Source: DATBFX01 sp036558305
GTDB lineage: Bacteria > Chloroflexota > Chloroflexia > Thermomicrobiales > UBA6265
Direction: 5' to 3'
NCBI GenBank assembly: GCA_036558305.1
Contig: DATBFX010000514.1
Coordinates: 1 to 37,305, forward strand
DNA length: 37,305 nt
The notes beneath the pieces were generated by a model, which did no database searches, had not been told where the DNA came from, and saw nothing but the letters and a program-made list of their open reading frames with translations. Below are positions 16,699-24,771 of this stretch, piece after piece; within the stretch, counting starts at the first letter, position 1; the number at the start of each line of letters is the position of its first letter. Position numbers and translations under genes: made by a program.

Positions 16699-16728
16699 AG
16701 TATAGCACCGCCCCACAGGGGCAGACAA
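16699..16728 (-). promoter_or_regulatory. Promoter of the rpsB operon
   Basis: Reading the minus strand, TTGTCT (16728-16723) and TATACT (16704-16699) are separated by 18 bp, and TATACT is preceded by TGC, an extended -10. The same TGCTATACT occurs upstream of the SH3 gene (22838-22846). Confidence 0.7.
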
Positions 16729-17031
16729 CGAGCGGGCCCCTGAGTTCTGAGCGTCAGAGGATGGATGCCAGGGAGTCGATTGCTCCTGCTGGGCCGCTTT
16801 TCCAGGCCGTCGGTGCCACCGATCGGACGCCCTCCGCCCGTGCGGCGGGCCGCGGCAGCACCCGGCGCGCGGGAGACGTCGGCGCGACGTTTCCAACGCG
16901 GGCGACGGCCCGACGGCGGGCACGCGGCCCGGCTTGGTTCCCCAAACCTCTCGCGTGTGCCCGCCGCGGGGCCGTTGTCAGCGTCTCCGCCAATTCCGGG
17001 ATGTCGAAGTCGCGGAGTTACCAGGCGGCCG
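16729..17031. other. Intergenic region with a long imperfect stem-loop (16904-16979)
   Basis: I see no credible gene here. Arms 16904-16926 and 16952-16979 pair as 3, 5, 10 and 3 bp interrupted by small bulges, and the loop contains a further TTGG/CCAA stem (16934-16945). It lies ~50 nt past the stop of the 1193-residue protein gene and could act as a transcript end or a structured RNA. No T run follows on either strand. Confidence 0.5.
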
Positions 17032-20000
17032 TCACTCGGCGACCGCCTTGACCAGGTGGATAAAACCCGCCGTCAGGTCCCCGACCATATCGACGAGCCC
17101 GAGGACCCCAATCGATGCGCCATAGGTGTCGGTAACGACCGACTTGATGCGGGCGAATTTGCAGAACTCGGGCACGAACGTCGCGATGTTCTCGATCGTG
17201 AGCCAGGGATCGTCGTTGCCGTCCGGCGTGCCGAACGCGAGGCCAAGGAGCAGCCCGCCGTGGAGGGCTCCCCAGAGTGTCGCCACCGTCGCTCCGGTAT
17301 CGCCAGAGACCCGAGCGATGATTTCCTGAGTATAGAAGAAGAAGCCATCGATCCCGAACTCTACCCACTGGATGATCCAGATCAGATTGCCGAATTCCTC
17401 GGCACCCGAGCACGAAACTCCTTTCGTCGAGGGTCCGGCGACCCAAGGCACGCTGAAGACCTGGGCAAGAAACTCAGAACCCAGCGCGGCGAGCGAATAG
17501 TTGCGGGCAAGCACGCCGTTCCCGACTGCTTCGCCCGGCCCCGCCCCTGCGGATTCGAGGAGGTTCGTATCGAGTTTCCCCTCGAATGCGCCGTACGCCA
17601 TCTGATTGATCCCGTAGAGGATGCCGAAGAGCGTCGCCAAACCCGACGCACCGGTCACGGTCGAAGCACTGCCGTTTGCGGATGGTGGAGCGGCGCCGAG
17701 TCCGGCCCGCACCAGCAAATTCTGCGCCGTGAACGCGGTCTCGAATTGCGTCACGCTGTCGGCAGTCGGGAATGGCGCCTCGCCGGTCACGGTTTTGTAG
17801 ATGACCGTTCCGGGAACCGCCACCAGCAAGGCACCGAGGTCTGCCACCGACAGCTCGCTCCCGGTGAGGTACTCGTATAAGTCGGACACGAACGGAATGT
17901 CCCAGGTTGCGAACAGGATCTGCTTGAGCGCCCCGAGGGCGGCCACGATGGCGTCGAGCACGGTGTCGACGATGCTGTTGGCCGCCTCCAATGCGTAGAG
18001 GGTGATGCCCTCGGCCGCACTGAACACGCCTGCCAGCGCGCTGGCGACGAAGGTGTCCGGCTCAGCGAAGGCCTGAGAGAAGTAAGTCACGGCATCAGCA
18101 AACGCCTGGTTCGATTCGAACGTGGTTGCCTGCTGGTCGAGCAATTGGACCAGATTTTGCGATGCCTGGATCAGCTCCGGTGTCGCGGTGATCGCCGCGA
18201 GACCCGTCGGTGCATTCGCCGAATGGAGATTGTTGACCGTGCCACTCAGCACGATGTTGTGGTTCATCATCGCCGCTTGAGGCGGCGGCGTCGCCTGCGG
18301 GCTGGTCTGGATCGCGGCGAGGTTGTTCTGGCCGAGTTGACTGTCGATCGCCGTCTTGAATGCCTGCTGCACCCGGCTTTCCATCGTCGAGAAGAAGTTG
18401 TCGACGATCGGTTTGATGGCTTCCAGGGCGCCGGTCTGGAAGTCGAACATCTGGCCGGACGCGTACTTGACGACGTTGTGCGTGGTCAGGATGTCTTCCC
18501 AGTCGAAGATGAACGCCAGCCACTCGAATACCCGCTCGAACAGCACTTCGATCGTGTCGAAGATCTCCTCGACCAGGTCGAGTGTCTGCTCGACCAGCTC
18601 GATGGTGGCGTCGAAGACATACTTCACGCCCTTGATCACCAGCGTGATCGTGGCGTCGATCCCGTCGGTAACGGTGTCGACCACGAAGTCGACGACGCTG
18701 GCGATGCCGTCCTCGACCGCGTCGAACACGTCGCCCCAGTCGAGGTCCCAGCCAAATGCGCTGGACACAGGCGGCAAGGCCTGCCGCTCGGCGATCAACT
18801 GCTTCGCCTCGTCCGCCGTTAGGTCACGGTACACCGGTTTGCCGGAGGAGAAATCCATCAGCCAGTGCTGGTCGGGCACGGACGGTCGATGGATCCGGTT
18901 GGGCGAGGTTCCGTCGTAGCCGGCAAGGTAGCGGGCAACACGGGAATCGTTGCGGGCGTGGAAGGAGCGCGCCGCCGGGTCGGCGTCCCCGGGCATCGTC
19001 GCTGCCAGGGACATCGCCTTCTTGATCCCTTGAGAGACGGCGGAGACGACCGCGGGGTCCCGGTTGGTGGCGCCCTGGATGAGGGGGACTTGCGTGCCCT
19101 TGCCGTCGATGGTGGCCTGGGCCTGCAGCAAATCGTTGCCCGCGTCGTCGAGGCCTCCGAGTTGATCGCGCACCGGGGCGCTCGGATCGATCGCGATCCG
19201 GTCGCTTGGCGGCATGAACGCCGTCCATGCGGTGAGCGGCGTGACCCCCAGCGCGCCGATCTTGAGCCCGATGGCAACCTCGCCGGCCGCGTTGCTGAGG
19301 CCTTGCCACGGCCGGTTCGCGTCCAGGTATTGCGTGAAACCGTTGATTTCCAGGCTCACCGGGGTGTCGCTGAAGATCTTGACGACCGTCTGCGGTACCG
19401 GCGACCCGGCCTGGTCGTAAACGATCATGCGGACGTCGTAGGAGTCGAACTCCTCGATGTCGCCACGTCCGGGGACCTCGACCTCATCGAAATGCCAGTC
19501 GGTCGTCGTCGGGTCCTGCCAGATGTGATAGAGATCGTTACCCTCCGTCACGGCGAAGACGTCGGAGTAGCCGGCGGGATTCTTGCCGACGACGAGTTGG
19601 ACGAAGGCCAGGTCCTGGTTCAGCTCGAACGGCTGCGTCCAGCCGGTGGCGACGGTCGGATCGCGTCGCACGTGGAAAAGATGATCGTCGGTGCTCAACA
19701 TGAAGACTTCGAGGAGTCCCTGGGCATCGGTGCCGGCGCCGATTCGGGAGACGGCGATGTCGCCGCTGATCTTGGCGGCGTCGAACAGACTCACGCTGGA
19801 GGGGTCGGCGTGGAGGTAATAGACGCCGTGGTCATCGGTCGAGATGGCGAAGGGAACGGAGAAGCCCTGGGCACTCATGGCCGCGGCGACCGTCGAATAG
19901 GAGCCGAGGATCTCGCGGCCGTAGTAGTTGGACGATCCATCGGACCAGGCTTCGCCCAAAACGCCGCGGTCGCCTGCTGTGACGATGTCGGTGCAGGCCG

Positions 20001-20613
20001 TGTAGACGCCGGGATAGCTGCCGAGGTCAGGACTGACGTCGTTGACCCACGCGGCGCACCAGTCGTAGATGCTCGACGGATATTCGCCGAAGGGTTGCCA
20101 CTGGGCGCCTTGATAGATGTAGAAGTTGTGGATGGTCGACAGCGCGATCAAGAAGGGATTACCGGCTGGGTCGTATCCGGCCTTGATCCCCACGACAGCG
20201 GTCGACTCGTTCGAACTCAGCGGCGGCAGTTGTTGCCAACCGGGGCCCCATCGCTGGTCGCTGACGATCGAGTAGACGGCGTTCGCCGCGTTGGCCGCGT
20301 AGATCGTGACGGTGCCGTCGGGGTTCGCCACGGCCGCTACGGACGTCGCCTCACCGCCGATGAAGTTCGTATCGACGATGCTCCAACTGGTGTCGCTGCC
20401 GGAGTCTGGGAAGATGTCATAGACGTGGCCGTTGGTGCCGATGGTTAAGACTTCCGCTTCACCATCGGCATTGTGAGCGATGGCAATCTGTGATCCCGCC
20501 GCGACAGGCGTGGCCAGGCGGTAGTTCTGCATCAACTGCGACGTGAAGGACACTTGCTGAGCGGTGCGCGTGGACACTCGCTCCGCCAGCCTGGCGGGTG
20601 CGGTGGCGGTCAT
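17032..20613 (-). CDS. Large propeller-like protein of unknown function
   Basis: I do not recognise this 1193-residue protein as a named family. Residues ~35-385 show repeated segments such as DGTVTIYAANAANAVYSI, LLEVFMLSTDDHLFHVRRD and SDVFAVTEGNDLYHIWQD, like the blades of lectin-type (PLL/tachylectin-like) beta-propellers. Residues ~390-465 look like an Ig- or transthyretin-like beta domain. Residues ~624-705 are a long amphipathic, acidic helical stretch with aromatic and aliphatic residues. The rest (~720-1193) is Ala-rich, helical and hydrophobic in places. There is no signal peptide. GGAGGAG lies 7 nt before the ATG. Carbohydrate binding followed by a membrane-active part, as in a toxin-like or injected effector, is possible but unproven. 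Confidence 0.8.
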   Translation of the reverse strand: MTATAPARLAERVSTRTAQQVSFTSQLMQNYRLATPVAAGSQIAIAHNADGEAEVLTIGTNGHVYDIFPDSGSDTSWSIVDTNFIGGEATSVAAVANPDGTVTIYAANAANAVYSIVSDQRWGPGWQQLPPLSSNESTAVVGIKAGYDPAGNPFLIALSTIHNFYIYQGAQWQPFGEYPSSIYDWCAAWVNDVSPDLGSYPGVYTACTDIVTAGDRGVLGEAWSDGSSNYYGREILGSYSTVAAAMSAQGFSVPFAISTDDHGVYYLHADPSSVSLFDAAKISGDIAVSRIGAGTDAQGLLEVFMLSTDDHLFHVRRDPTVATGWTQPFELNQDLAFVQLVVGKNPAGYSDVFAVTEGNDLYHIWQDPTTTDWHFDEVEVPGRGDIEEFDSYDVRMIVYDQAGSPVPQTVVKIFSDTPVSLEINGFTQYLDANRPWQGLSNAAGEVAIGLKIGALGVTPLTAWTAFMPPSDRIAIDPSAPVRDQLGGLDDAGNDLLQAQATIDGKGTQVPLIQGATNRDPAVVSAVSQGIKKAMSLAATMPGDADPAARSFHARNDSRVARYLAGYDGTSPNRIHRPSVPDQHWLMDFSSGKPVYRDLTADEAKQLIAERQALPPVSSAFGWDLDWGDVFDAVEDGIASVVDFVVDTVTDGIDATITLVIKGVKYVFDATIELVEQTLDLVEEIFDTIEVLFERVFEWLAFIFDWEDILTTHNVVKYASGQMFDFQTGALEAIKPIVDNFFSTMESRVQQAFKTAIDSQLGQNNLAAIQTSPQATPPPQAAMMNHNIVLSGTVNNLHSANAPTGLAAITATPELIQASQNLVQLLDQQATTFESNQAFADAVTYFSQAFAEPDTFVASALAGVFSAAEGITLYALEAANSIVDTVLDAIVAALGALKQILFATWDIPFVSDLYEYLTGSELSVADLGALLVAVPGTVIYKTVTGEAPFPTADSVTQFETAFTAQNLLVRAGLGAAPPSANGSASTVTGASGLATLFGILYGINQMAYGAFEGKLDTNLLESAGAGPGEAVGNGVLARNYSLAALGSEFLAQVFSVPWVAGPSTKGVSCSGAEEFGNLIWIIQWVEFGIDGFFFYTQEIIARVSGDTGATVATLWGALHGGLLLGLAFGTPDGNDDPWLTIENIATFVPEFCKFARIKSVVTDTYGASIGVLGLVDMVGDLTAGFIHLVKAVAE

Positions 20614-21051
20614 TGTCGACTCCTCCGTGGTTGTCCGGCGCTACGTTACACACGGCCCGGTGCGCCCCCATCGTGAGGGACGGCAGGGCCTCGCGCTTCG
20701 CCCAAAGGTCGGAAATTCGCGGACGGTTCGAATGGAGTGTCAGACCTTTGGATGAGGGAAGCGTTGCCAGATCCAGAGGATTGGCGTGAGCGATCGCCGC
20801 GTTCGGTACGCCGTCGATGGGAGGGCCACACAGCCGGTGGGGAGCGATGCCGCCGCGGCGCGATTGGTCAACCGCACCGCCGGCGTGCAGGGCTCGTGAG
20901 CGCGTCAGGGTTTTCGGTGGCGGTAGGTTGGTCGAGTCGCCTATCGTGAGGAGCCCCGAAGGCGCCCCGCCGGGACACGTTGCGGCCGAAGCCGGGTCGA
21001 GACGCCTCGCCCCGCCGATCGGATGTCCATCGCTCTACGACGTCCGCCGCT
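20614..21051. other. Intergenic region upstream of the 1193-residue protein gene
   Basis: About 440 nt with only short, unconvincing open frames. It should contain the promoter for the minus-strand gene ending at 17032, but I could not pick a confident hexamer pair. No repeat array was seen. Confidence 0.5.
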
Positions 21052-21630
21052 CTATCCCGAACTCTTCAACCACTCCTCAGCCACCCAGCCCTCGTTCCCC
21101 GAGTCCTCATCCCGCACGTTCCACCAGACGATGCCGTCGCCCTCCTGGGGCTCGCTGCTGACCACCGTCAGCGGCTGATCGAGCGACAAGATTTCGAGGA
21201 CATCGGCATCTGTCGATGGTTGGGAGCGCATTCTCACGTCGTTGTCCGCCGACAAAACGACATCGCCTTCGCACCAGTTACCCGTCTCACAGGTCGGCGA
21301 CGGTTCGGCCACCTCTTCCGTCGCCGTCTCGGTCGGTTCGGCCGGTCTCGCCGTGCGGGAGGGCTCGACCGCCGCCTTGGTCGCCGTCGCGGCGGGCGCC
21401 TCAGCCGTCTCGGTCGGGAGGGTGGCTTCCTCGGTCGCGGTCGGCGTCGGGGTATCGGCCGCGATCACCGTGACGCTGGCGGCCGTCGTCGGCGGCGGGG
21501 CACCGCTCTCGTCCCCGATCAGCGAGCTGGCCCAGTACCAGAAGACCCCGAGCAGGAGCAGCAGACCGACGATCGGCGTCGCCACCCGAACGTAGTCGGT
21601 CCAGTACCGCTCTTCCGCCTGGTAATTCAC
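21052..21630 (-). CDS. Membrane-anchored SH3-domain protein
   Basis: The 192-residue protein begins with a short cytoplasmic segment (NYQAEERYWTDYVRV), one membrane helix (~17-37), a Thr/Pro/Glu/Ala-rich linker (~45-115) and a C-terminal bacterial SH3 domain (VRMRSQPSTDADVLEIL ... EGWVAEEWL). SH3b domains usually bind the cell wall. The GTG start has GGAG 6 nt upstream. It is a paralogue of the next gene upstream: the segments around the membrane helix are nearly identical. Probably same transcript (45-nt gap). Confidence 0.85.
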   Translation of the reverse strand: MNYQAEERYWTDYVRVATPIVGLLLLLGVFWYWASSLIGDESGAPPPTTAASVTVIAADTPTPTATEEATLPTETAEAPAATATKAAVEPSRTARPAEPTETATEEVAEPSPTCETGNWCEGDVVLSADNDVRMRSQPSTDADVLEILSLDQPLTVVSSEPQEGDGIVWWNVRDEDSGNEGWVAEEWLKSSG

Positions 21631-21675
21631 CGATGCTCCTGCGCCGCCGGCGGTGAAACGTCCCCCGCGCTCATC

Positions 21676-22683
21676 CTATTCCGGATCGAGCAACTCTTCG
21701 GCGACCCAGCCGGTGTGACCGTTGTTGTCGTCGACCGGAACCCAGGTGTGCTCGTCCGCCTCGGTCGAATCGCCGGTCACCGTCAACTCCGTCCCCGCGT
21801 CGAACGTCGTCACGACGTTGTCGCCCAGCGCGGGCTCGGACCGCAGATTCGCCTGTTCGTTCGTGACGACCAGGTCGTCCTTCTTGAACTTCCCGGCCGC
21901 CGCCGCCGTCGGCGTGTCCTCGCTCGCCCGCGGCGTCCGCGTCGCTTTCGGTCCCGTCGTGGTGTTATCGGTGGTTTGGTTGCCGGCCGCCTCGCCGTCC
22001 TGCGTTGCTGCGACCGTGGGGAGGGGTGGCGTGCGCAGATCGCCCTCGGTCTGGGTCGCGGTCGCCGTCGCGGTCGACACGCTCCCTCCCGCGACCGTCG
22101 TCCCCGTGGCACCGCCGTTGTCGTTGTCATTGTCGATCAGCGCCATCGCCCAGAACCAGAACAGCCCCAGCAGCAGCAACAGACCGAGCACCGGAAAGGC
22201 GATCCTCAGGTAATCGGTCCAATAGCGCTCTTCGGGTTGGTAACTCACGCTGCGCTCCGGTCCCGGCGGACCACCCGGTCGACCGGAACCTCCCGGTCGC
22301 CCCGGATACGGCGGCACGCCGCCGCCCGAACTGCTCCCCGGCGCCCGACCGCTGCCGCCGGTCGCCCCGCCACCCGAACCGAGCGGACTGCCACCGGAGG
22401 AACCGCCGGCGGACGACGACGCCAGCAGACCGGACGCCGCCGTCGCCAATTGGGGTTCTGTCGTCATGAAACGCAACGGCGCTGCCTCCGGTTTCTCCTC
22501 GGCGTCCGCCGCGGGCTCGGCCGCTTCCCAGAAGTTGCCGTGCCGGTGACCGCAATCGAGATCGTCCTGGCGCACGAGGTGGCTTTGCTGCGGCGCATAG
22601 AGCAACGGATTGCGGCACCACCCCTTGCGGCGGATCGGCGACGGCTCGAAGTGCTTACAGGTCTGACATCGACGATCGGGCAT
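21676..22683 (-). CDS. Membrane SH3-domain protein with N-terminal Cys cluster
   Basis: From the ATG at 22683 the protein has 335 residues. It opens with a Cys cluster (RCQTCKHF ... GWC ... DLDCGH) that looks metal-binding, followed by a Gly/Ser/Pro-rich linker. It then repeats the layout of its downstream paralogue: YQPEERYWTDYLRI, a membrane helix, a Thr-rich linker and an SH3b domain. This start is preferred over longer frames because the candidate promoter (22838-22846) lies between them. A GTG at 22248 preceded by GGAGCGCAGC matches the paralogue's start exactly and could be an internal start. Topology would place the Cys cluster inside and SH3 outside the cell. Confidence 0.8.
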   Translation of the reverse strand: MPDRRCQTCKHFEPSPIRRKGWCRNPLLYAPQQSHLVRQDDLDCGHRHGNFWEAAEPAADAEEKPEAAPLRFMTTEPQLATAASGLLASSSAGGSSGGSPLGSGGGATGGSGRAPGSSSGGGVPPYPGRPGGSGRPGGPPGPERSVSYQPEERYWTDYLRIAFPVLGLLLLLGLFWFWAMALIDNDNDNGGATGTTVAGGSVSTATATATQTEGDLRTPPLPTVAATQDGEAAGNQTTDNTTTGPKATRTPRASEDTPTAAAAGKFKKDDLVVTNEQANLRSEPALGDNVVTTFDAGTELTVTGDSTEADEHTWVPVDDNNGHTGWVAEELLDPE

Positions 22684-22837
22684 CCCGTGGCGACCCCGGC
22701 GCGCGGCCTGGCGCCCGATGCGGTCACCGCCGCGATGCGAGAACGCGACAACCGTCGCCCGCATCGAACCGCCGGTTCCGTCGGTTCCCTCACTCGTCGG
22801 TCCCTGGCGCTCGCGGCGATCCCTCTCCGGCCGGCAG

Positions 22838-22846
22838 AGTATAGCA
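22838..22846 (-). promoter_or_regulatory. Extended -10 promoter of the SH3 gene pair
   Basis: On the minus strand TGCTATACT is identical to the rpsB operon's extended -10. No good -35 is present at 17-18 bp, which an extended -10 can tolerate. It gives a leader of ~148 nt before the ATG at 22683. Confidence 0.5.
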
Positions 22847-22994
22847 CGCTCGATTTCGCCCCAATCCCGCCCGCCGCGGCGTCCATGCCCGACGCGCTCC
22901 CACCATTCGCTCCAGACGCGACGACGCGCCCGGCAAGTCACGCCGAGCGCGTCGATCCGCGAGCATCAGTCGGCTGTCGATCCTGCCCAACCGG

Positions 22995-23639
22995 TTACGA
23001 CTCGCGCGGAGTCTCCTCCTCCTCCGGTTGGTCGTTCCCGCCGCGGTTTTCCCAGGGCGTCTCCGGACCCCCGAGGCGTCGGATGAACGTGCTGGGCGAA
23101 GCACCGGTTGGCTCGGCCGCGCTCGGCGGTGGTGCCGGCCTCGGCGGCGTCGGCGCGGCTGCCGGCAGCGACACCGGCGCGGAGGCGGCCGGTCTCGAGC
23201 CGATCGACCGGGGAATGCCGGCGTTTTGCCGCTCCTCCGGCGGCGCCATCTCGAGTTGCCCCTCGTAGTACGCGCCCTCGTTGATCACCAACGTAATCGT
23301 CGAGACTTTGCCGCGCACCCGCCCGCTCGGCATGATCTGCAACCGCCCCAGGCAGCGGATGTCGCCGTTCAAATCGCCGGCGACCGCGATGTTCTCGGCC
23401 TCGATCTTGGCCGACACATTCGCGCCCTCGGCCACGAACAGCGTCCCCTGGCACTCGATCGTGCCCTTCACCTCGCCCTCGATCCGCAGATCCCGGCTGG
23501 AACGAAACGTCCCATCGAAATTCGAGTGGCGGTCGATCACGCTGAACGAATTGGCCCCCTCGGTCGCCGCCTCACCGCCGTCCATCACCGGCGTCACACC
23601 GTTCCCGATCTCGGCCGCCTCCGTGTTGGGTATCGACAT
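22995..23639 (-). CDS. Bactofilin (polymer-forming cytoskeletal protein)
   Basis: The 214-residue protein has a central bactofilin beta-helix domain (~35-135) with repeated hydrophobic strand turns (LRIEGEVKGTIECQG, NIAVAGDLNGDIRCLG, GRVRGKVST). A disordered N-tail precedes it and a long Pro/Ala/Ser- then Glu-rich C-tail follows. Bactofilins self-assemble into filaments on the inner membrane and often organise wall enzymes. GGGAGGAG precedes the ATG. It lies downstream of a second bactofilin; the gap holds a heptamer array. Confidence 0.93.
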   Translation of the reverse strand: MSIPNTEAAEIGNGVTPVMDGGEAATEGANSFSVIDRHSNFDGTFRSSRDLRIEGEVKGTIECQGTLFVAEGANVSAKIEAENIAVAGDLNGDIRCLGRLQIMPSGRVRGKVSTITLVINEGAYYEGQLEMAPPEERQNAGIPRSIGSRPAASAPVSLPAAAPTPPRPAPPPSAAEPTGASPSTFIRRLGGPETPWENRGGNDQPEEEETPRES

Positions 23640-23667
23640 CGCTCACGCTCCTCCCTGTCTGAAAAAG

Positions 23668-23744
23668 GGCGGAAGGCGGGAGGCGGAGGGCGGAAAGGAC
23701 GAGGGGGTTCCGTTCTCCCCGCCTTCCGCCTCCCGCCTTCCGCC
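23668..23744. repeat. Inverted heptamer array between the bactofilins (GGCGGAA type)
   Basis: The left arm (23668-23695) is GGCGGAA, GGCGGGA, GGCGGAG, GGCGGAA. The right arm (23717-23744) is CCCCGCC, TTCCGCC, TCCCGCC, TTCCGCC. The spacer is ~21 nt. Architecture and unit match the pyrH-tsf array 8.7 kb away. It ends 7 nt from the upstream bactofilin's stop. Confidence 0.92.
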
Positions 23745-23751
23745 TGCCCGT

Positions 23752-24438
23752 TTACGCGCTTCCCCGCGTCTCCCGGCGCTGCACGACCGGGGTCGGTTGG
23801 TCATCGGTGGCCGACGGCTCGCCCGGTCCCATCCTGAATTGGCCGGTGACGACCGCGCCTTCGTGCACGACCAGCGTCGGCGCGTTCACGTCGCCGGTGA
23901 TCCGCCCGGTCGGGAGCACCTCGAAGCGCGATCCGCACCGGATCGTGCCCTTGATCAGCCCGGCGATGATCACGTTGTTGGCATTGACGGTCGCGTCGAC
24001 GTCCGCCTGGTCGGCGACGAAGACGTCGTCCCTGGCGCGGATCGATCCCTCGAATCGACCATGCACGTGGACCGTCCCCTCGGAGGTGATCTCGCCTTTC
24101 CAGACGGCATCCTGAGCGATCACGGTCGTCATCGCGTCGACCTGGGGCACGTTGGGCAGTTCGGGTGCGGTCGGTACGACCGCTCCGGTCACCCCCCCTT
24201 CGGGCGCCGCCGGCTCGCCGTAGCCGCCGTAGGTGTCGTAGTCGCCGGCGCGTGAAACCGCGTCGCTCAAACCGGGTGCCAACTCGGCGCTGCCACCGGG
24301 CTCGTGACCGGGCGCGCCGGGATCGGTTCCGGCTTCCGCCGCCGCCTCTTCGGCCGGCGCGTCGCCGAGCTGCTGACGGAGGGCACTGATCTGGCGTTGG
24401 AACGCATCACCCGCCTTGTTGTCCCTACGGAACACCAT
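23752..24438 (-). CDS. Bactofilin (second copy)
   Basis: From the ATG at 24438 the protein has 228 residues; AAGGGGGA lies ~8 nt upstream, favouring this over an ATG at 24459. A Gln/Arg-rich, probably helical N-terminus and an acidic Ala/Gly/Glu-rich linker precede the bactofilin domain (~105-215: VHVHGRFEGSIRARDDVFV, NNVIIAGLIKGTIRCGSRF, GRITGDVNAPTL). Sequence divergence from its neighbour suggests two distinct subunits that could co-polymerise. Confidence 0.92.
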   Translation of the reverse strand: MVFRRDNKAGDAFQRQISALRQQLGDAPAEEAAAEAGTDPGAPGHEPGGSAELAPGLSDAVSRAGDYDTYGGYGEPAAPEGGVTGAVVPTAPELPNVPQVDAMTTVIAQDAVWKGEITSEGTVHVHGRFEGSIRARDDVFVADQADVDATVNANNVIIAGLIKGTIRCGSRFEVLPTGRITGDVNAPTLVVHEGAVVTGQFRMGPGEPSATDDQPTPVVQRRETRGSA

Positions 24439-24771
24439 CGCTGATCCCCCTTCGGCCATCCGCGTCCGTTCGGCACGGACCCGGGTCGCCGCGCCCCCTC
24501 AGGTCGAGCGACGGCGCGGTCTGTGATCGTTTGGGAAACCGACGCCGCCCGACGGCGGCTGTCCAGTTGCGCCAGGCACCCTGGTCGGGTCCTCCAAACG
24601 GCAACGGCGGGTGTCCGTACACGGGAGACGGATCGTACGTACATCCTACCACGCGCGTCAAGACCCCCAGTCTCTCCCTCCGGTGAACGCGCGGCGCGCC
24701 AAACCGGTTTCACGCGGGCACGCCGACGCGCTGTTTCGCGGCCGCTTGGCATCGTCCACGCACCCTTGGTC
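24439..24771. other. Intergenic region upstream of the bactofilin genes
   Basis: About 330 nt containing the bactofilin promoter (24632-24661). Two small palindromes, GTCCGTACAC and GTACGTAC, lie close to the -10 and could be operator half-sites. No gene is seen. Confidence 0.5.
24632..24661 (-). promoter_or_regulatory. Promoter of the bactofilin genes
   Basis: On the minus strand TTGACG (24661-24656) and TACGAT (24637-24632) are 18 bp apart, matching 5/6 and 4/6 of the consensus. The leader to the bactofilin ATG would be ~190 nt. Confidence 0.5.
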
